Source of the DNA: Candidatus Zixiibacteriota bacterium
GTDB taxonomy: Bacteria; Zixibacteria; MSB-5A5; RBG-16-43-9
Reading direction: 5' to 3'
Assembly: GCA_029858245.1 (NCBI GenBank)
Contig: JAOUFL010000074.1
Coordinates: forward strand, 1-9,871
Length of the DNA: 9,871 bases
Every line of letters begins with the position of its first letter. The first letter of the stretch is position 1. Under the pieces are notes generated by a model. It did no database searches. It was not told where the DNA came from and worked only from the letters and a program-made list of their open reading frames with translations. Positions 6,671-9,871 of this stretch are shown piece by piece. The translations under genes and the position numbers were made by a program.

Positions 6671-6695
6671 TGTAGAGGAAGGCTTTAGCCTTCTA
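6671..6695 (+). repeat. TGTAG-family hairpin (GAAGGCT stem)
   Basis: TGTAG (6671-6675) is followed by GAAGGCT (6678-6684), TT and AGCCTTC (6687-6693). The same stem word recurs next to leuS at 7397-7420. Confidence 0.75.
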
Positions 6696-7038
6696 TTTTG
6701 TTAAATATTATGGAAACCTGAAGGTTTCCGCTACATTTCTTAATAACTTTGCGGATGTAGGTATCGAGAATTTTATCGACCATGTCCTTTTGTTTTCTTC
6801 TCATATGTCAGGTCCTTAAAAAGTTTAGAGCAAGGTTTATAAGGATAGGGATCCAGATAAGCTTTAGTACCCACTTAATCCAGAGGATATCCTTTTCAAT
6901 CCCGGAGATTCTCCTGAATAGCCTTAGCTCGGATTTAAGAAAGGAAAGAGGGGTGCCGTTTAAAAACCCAGCCTCACCACACAACCCCTCTTTACCTTTG
7001 TGATTTTCTGCCTTGAGGTATTTCTTTAAGTTAGCCAT
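6685..7038 (-). pseudogene. Small membrane-protein-like reading frame broken by an in-frame TGA
   Basis: On the minus strand an ATG at 7038-7036, preceded by GAGGG (7046-7042), opens a 76-residue frame. It has a basic N terminus and, near residues 44-73, the segment SGIEKDILWIKWVLKLIWIP followed by a hydrophobic helix. This pattern vaguely recalls XhlA-like or holin-associated small proteins, without real homology evidence. A TGA at 6810-6808 ends it, but the same frame continues as HMRRKQKDMVDKILDTYIRK and runs 41 codons to TAA at 6687-6685, with a second ATG at 6804. The last part crosses two TGTAG-family hairpins. It may be a decayed gene truncated by hairpin insertion, two tiny genes, or not coding at all. 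No function is assigned. Confidence 0.35.
6712..6735 (-). repeat. TGTAG-family hairpin (GGAAACCT stem)
   Basis: GGAAACCT (6712-6719) and AGGTTTCC (6722-6729) are exact complements around GA, followed by G and the CTACA edge (6731-6735). It overlaps the end of the doubtful minus-strand reading frame. Confidence 0.75.
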
Positions 7039-7047
7039 ATAGCCCTC

Positions 7048-7100
7048 AAAAAAAAAGAAAAAAAACCAGCTTCGATGTCAGCAGCTGCTCTGTTTTTTTT
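7048..7100. terminator. Bidirectional terminator-like hairpin with A and T tracts
   Basis: CAGCT (7067-7071) pairs with AGCTG (7083-7087). The stem is flanked by A8 (7058-7065) and T8 (7093-7100), which can extend it. Read on the plus strand it ends in T8; on the minus strand in T8-C-T9 (7065-7048). The GC part of the stem is short, so strength is uncertain. On the minus strand it lies immediately before the GAGGG and ATG of the small reading frame. Confidence 0.45.
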
Positions 7101-7116
7101 CTCAGAAGCAGCCTCG

Positions 7117-7247
7117 TTATGTAAACTAAGATTTCTCAGATTTTTTAAAAAACGACACAGATTATGTAAACTAACCTCTACTAAAAAACCGACAAAAGAA
7201 AAGAAAAGCCGACAAATAAACGTCCTATAATAAGCATTATGTAAACT
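7117..7247. repeat. Three direct TTATGTAAACT repeats interleaved with CGACA motifs
   Basis: TTATGTAAACT occurs at 7117-7127, 7162-7172 and 7237-7247, all in one orientation; the first two extend to TTATGTAAACTAA. CGACA occurs at 7153-7157, 7190-7194 and 7210-7214, twice within CCGACAAA. The first two units share the order TTATGTAAACTAA, an A-rich run, then C(C)GACA. Clustered short repeats like this occur at transposon ends that carry several transposase sites, or as operators. No transposase gene is present. Confidence 0.6.
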
Positions 7248-7280
7248 CAGAGTAATATATAAATATTTATAAATAAATAA

Positions 7281-7308
7281 GCCCGAATTTTAACTCTCAT
7301 ATTCGGGC
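7281..7308 (-). terminator. Hairpin, possible terminator downstream of leuS
   Basis: GCCCGAAT (7281-7288) and ATTCGGGC (7301-7308) are exact complements with a 12-base loop. On the minus strand the hairpin is followed by a T-rich but interrupted tract (TTATTTATTTAT), about 115 bases after the leuS stop. An overlapping palindrome GGGCAATTGCCC (7305-7316) offers an alternative fold. Confidence 0.4.
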
Positions 7309-7329
7309 AATTGCCCTCCTCCCTATCCA

Positions 7330-7355
7330 GGACAGAATGATATTCTTTCCCTACA
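7330..7355 (-). repeat. TGTAG-family hairpin (GGACAGAAT stem)
   Basis: GGACAGAAT (7330-7338), loop GAT, and ATTCTTTCC (7342-7350) pair with one mismatch, followed by the CTACA edge (7351-7355). Confidence 0.65.
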
Positions 7356-7362
7356 GAATCAA

Positions 7363-7388
7363 GGACAGAACGGTGTTCTGTCCCTACA
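7363..7388 (-). repeat. TGTAG-family hairpin (GGACAGAAC stem)
   Basis: GGACAGAAC (7363-7371), loop GGT, and GTTCTGTCC (7375-7383) pair exactly, followed by CTACA (7384-7388). It is an inverted copy of the unit at 6401-6426. Confidence 0.8.
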
Positions 7389-7396
7389 ATCGTTAT

Positions 7397-7420
7397 GGAA
7401 GGCTAAAGCCTTCCGCTACA
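7397..7420 (-). repeat. TGTAG-family hairpin directly after leuS
   Basis: GGAAGGCT (7397-7404) and AGCCTTCC (7407-7414) pair exactly around AA, then G and CTACA (7416-7420). In the leuS direction the unit begins with TGTAG two bases after the stop codon, so it is transcribed at the 3' end of the leuS message. Confidence 0.8.
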
Positions 7421-7422
7421 TA

Positions 7423-9870
7423 CTACTTGACTACGATATTCAAAATCTTATTGGGAACGTAGATGGTCTTGAGGATTTTCTTATCTCTTAAGTGTGACTG
7501 CACCTTCTGGTCACTTAAAGCAATCCTTTCAACCTCTTTTTGCTCAGTGTTCAGTAAAACGTCGAATGTATGCCTCAATTTACCGTTTATCTGGACTGCT
7601 ACAGTGACTTTTTCCTCAAGTATGGCTTCTGTATCATACCGGGGCCATTTCGACTTAAATACGCTCTCCTGATGTCCCAATTTCTGCCAAACCTCCTCAG
7701 ACAAATGCGGTGTAAAAGGAGCCAGAATTTGGGTGAATTTCTCAATGCAATATGGGAAAATCTGTGATTTCTCCGGAGCAACAGTATTTAACTGGTTTAC
7801 CAGCTCCATCATAGAGGCAATGGCAGTATTCATCTGAAGAGTTAATATATCCGATTCAACTTTCTTAATAGTCTGGTGTAATTTCCTGTATGTCTTTATA
7901 TCACTGTCACTTAAATCATTCAACTTAAAGTCGTTCTTTATGGGATTATCAGTACAAAGCTCGGCAAACTGGTATATCCGGTTTAAGAATCTTCTTGCTC
8001 CGGTAATACCCTCTCCGGTCCACAGAATCTCTTTATCCGAGGGTGCAGCAAAATAAACGGCAATTCTGAAGATATCCACACCATTTTTCTCCATTAAATC
8101 CAGAGGTGAAACAGCATTCCCCTTGGATTTGGACATTATTTCCCCCTTATCGTCCAGGACCATACCGTGATTGAAAAGCTCTAAGGCTGGCTCATCTACG
8201 CTCAGCCAGCCGATATCGTGCAGTACCTTGGTGAAAAACCTGAAATAAAGCAGGTGTCCGGTTGCATGCTCGATTCCGCCAATGTATTTATCCACCGGCA
8301 TCCACTTCTCAGCTAAATTTTTGGAGAAAGGTTCTTTATCATTATGTGCATCCGTATATCTGAAAAGATACCAGGAGGAGCAGACAAATGTATCCATCGT
8401 ATCAGGATCTCTTTCTGCTTTGCCTTTGCATTTCGGGCAGGTGGTTTGTATAAACTCTTTGACATCAGCCAGAGGAGAGCGTCCTTTAGGAATAAAATCT
8501 ATATTTTCTTTAGGCAGTAGAACCGGAAGGTCGGATTCAGGCACCGGGATAATTCCACACTTGTTACAATGAATCATAGGGATGGGTGCTCCCCAGTATC
8601 TCTGGCGGGAGATAAGCCAGTCCCTGAGCTTGTAATTTATTTTCCTTTTGCCCAGACCTTTTTCTTCGACATAATCGTTTATCTTCTCAATTCCTTCTGT
8701 TGACCAGAGGCCGTTGAAAATATCGGAGTTGACCATTATGCCCGGGTCTTCATAAGCCTGCTCCATAGTTTCAGGCTTCAAATTTTTACCCTCAGGTTGA
8801 ATTACAACTTTAACCGGAATATTATATTTTTTGGCAAACTCAAAATCTCTCTGGTCGTGCCCGGGAACAGCCATTACCACGCCCGTTCCGTAGGTTGCGA
8901 CCACATATTCAGCCACCCAGAGCTGGACTTTCTCACCTGAAAGCGGATTAATGGCATATCTGCCGGTGAAAACCCCGTCCTTCTCCCCGGATAGGGATGA
9001 CCTTTCTATATCCGTTTTTTGCAGAGCCTTATTGACATACTCATCCACAGCCTTCTTATATTTCGACTCTATCTTTAGATTTCTTAAAATCTCGCTTTCC
9101 GGTGCAATTGCCATAAAGGTAACCCCGTAAATAGTATCCGGACGCGTGGTGAAAACCGAGAGCTTCTCCCCTGTTCCCTCGATCCTGAAATCGATCTCCA
9201 CGCCCTGGCTTTTGCCGATCCAGTTCCTCTGCATTATCTTGATATTCTCGGGCCAGCCGGAAAGTGAGTCTAAATCATGCAGCAATCTCTCCGCATAATC
9301 TGTGATCTTGAAAAACCATTGTTCCAGTTCTTTTTTGGTGACTTCGGAATGACATCTCCAGCATTCGCCCTGTATCACCTGCTCGTTAGCCAGCACCGTA
9401 TTGCAGTGCGGGCACCAATTGACCAGAGATTTACCCCGGTAAGCCAGATTATTCTTGTAAAACTGGATGAACATCCACTGGGTCCACTTGTAATAATCCG
9501 GCATACAGGTTAAAACTTCCCTGTCCCAGTCAAAGCTCACCCCGGTTTTCTTTAAGGTATGGCGGGAGTTTTCTATGTTCGTTAAAGTCCATCTCTCCGG
9601 GTCCTCTCCCCTTTTGATGGCTGCCTCCTCTGCCGGCAAACCGAAAGCGTCCCAGCCAAAAGGAAACAATACCTCATATCCCTGCATCATCCGGTAACGG
9701 GCAATTACATCGCCGATGATGTAATTTCTGAAATGTCCAATGTGAATATCACCAGAGGTATAAGCGAACATCACAAGAATATAGAATTTTTTCAGAGGGT
9801 CGTCTGAAGCTTTATACAGCTTAGATTTCTCCCACTTGCTTTGCCATTTTGCTTCTATTTCTTTAAAGGG
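7423..9870 (-). CDS. leuS: Leucyl-tRNA synthetase, extreme N terminus missing
   Basis: The frame is open to the right edge and shows 815 residues, beginning PFKEIEAKWQSKW; a GTG at 9774 is internal (visible residue 33), because class I LeuRS sequence precedes it. Compared with typical LeuRS only about six residues are missing. Visible landmarks are HIGH at 43-46, the zinc-binding WCPHC...CWRC pair, the CP1 editing domain with TTRPDTIYGVTFM and GTGVVMAVPGHDQRDFEF, the catalytic DTFVCSSWYLFRY region, a second CxxC...CPKC set, EIMSKSKGN (MSKS at 579-582, with Ile in place of the first Lys of KMSKS), and the C-terminal VQINGKLR domain. It charges tRNA-Leu in the cytoplasm and, with its editing motifs kept, should clear mischarged tRNA. 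It is convergent with the plus-strand genes. Confidence 0.97.
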   Translation of the reverse strand, partial: PFKEIEAKWQSKWEKSKLYKASDDPLKKFYILVMFAYTSGDIHIGHFRNYIIGDVIARYRMMQGYEVLFPFGWDAFGLPAEEAAIKRGEDPERWTLTNIENSRHTLKKTGVSFDWDREVLTCMPDYYKWTQWMFIQFYKNNLAYRGKSLVNWCPHCNTVLANEQVIQGECWRCHSEVTKKELEQWFFKITDYAERLLHDLDSLSGWPENIKIMQRNWIGKSQGVEIDFRIEGTGEKLSVFTTRPDTIYGVTFMAIAPESEILRNLKIESKYKKAVDEYVNKALQKTDIERSSLSGEKDGVFTGRYAINPLSGEKVQLWVAEYVVATYGTGVVMAVPGHDQRDFEFAKKYNIPVKVVIQPEGKNLKPETMEQAYEDPGIMVNSDIFNGLWSTEGIEKINDYVEEKGLGKRKINYKLRDWLISRQRYWGAPIPMIHCNKCGIIPVPESDLPVLLPKENIDFIPKGRSPLADVKEFIQTTCPKCKGKAERDPDTMDTFVCSSWYLFRYTDAHNDKEPFSKNLAEKWMPVDKYIGGIEHATGHLLYFRFFTKVLHDIGWLSVDEPALELFNHGMVLDDKGEIMSKSKGNAVSPLDLMEKNGVDIFRIAVYFAAPSDKEILWTGEGITGARRFLNRIYQFAELCTDNPIKNDFKLNDLSDSDIKTYRKLHQTIKKVESDILTLQMNTAIASMMELVNQLNTVAPEKSQIFPYCIEKFTQILAPFTPHLSEEVWQKLGHQESVFKSKWPRYDTEAILEEKVTVAVQINGKLRHTFDVLLNTEQKEVERIALSDQKVQSHLRDKKILKTIYVPNKILNIVVK

Positions 9871-9871
9871 A

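Noticed and set aside
6458..6688. 76-residue plus-strand frame containing VGAQHAVPLQ
   Set aside because: It is translated from the palindromic repeats themselves, has no clear ribosome binding site, and this peptide is a by-product of the repeat.
6804..6810. TGA as a selenocysteine or reassigned codon
   Set aside because: TGA ends the gene at 2040 normally, no Sec-protein family is recognised, and a decayed gene explains it more simply.
6782..7003. 73-residue plus-strand frame
   Set aside because: It lies opposite the minus-strand frame that has a better ribosome binding site and a more protein-like sequence; nothing supports it.
6265..7420. CRISPR array
   Set aside because: Repeats are palindromes of differing sequence, irregularly spaced and in both orientations, with no constant repeat-spacer pattern and no cas genes.

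Overview
The window looks like a piece of an uncultured, probably anaerobic bacterial genome, moderately AT-rich, with standard stop codon use (TGA ends the gene at 1072-2040). The combination of a YitJ/MetH-like homocysteine methyltransferase-MetF fusion, core MetE proteins, a DUF4870-like membrane protein and many short TGTAG-bounded hairpins between genes recalls bacterial candidate phyla. That placement is an impression from gene style, not something the window proves.

Left part (1-5091, all + strand): the 3' part of a membrane-anchored TPR protein, a small three-helix membrane protein, two tandem MetE-like barrel proteins, and a 609-residue fusion of a zinc-dependent homocysteine S-methyltransferase with methylenetetrahydrofolate reductase. 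The last three form a methionine-synthesis module. The two MetE-like proteins are paralogues. The second keeps all four expected zinc ligands (His205, Cys207, Glu229, Cys290). The first has Phe212 and Tyr214 where His and Cys should be, Asp236 for Glu, and only Cys296 conserved. This zinc-less then zinc-bearing order mirrors the two barrels of full-length MetE. The 190-base gap before the fusion gene carries nested inverted repeats.

Middle (5092-7422): mostly non-coding. It holds one clear small gene (5836-6099), a free-standing DnaJ-type zinc domain with four CxxCxGxG motifs, a good sigma-70-like promoter and a strong ribosome binding site. Around it lie about ten hairpins with a constant TGTAG/CTACA edge and stems that change in sequence but keep pairing. 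A doubtful small minus-strand reading frame at 6685-7038 is interrupted by an in-frame TGA. It lies next to a bidirectional terminator-like hairpin and a set of repeated TTATGTAAACT and CGACA motifs that resemble a transposon end.

Right part (7423-9870, - strand): leucyl-tRNA synthetase, nearly complete, missing only a few N-terminal residues beyond the window edge. It converges on the plus-strand genes, and the hairpin-rich region lies between them.
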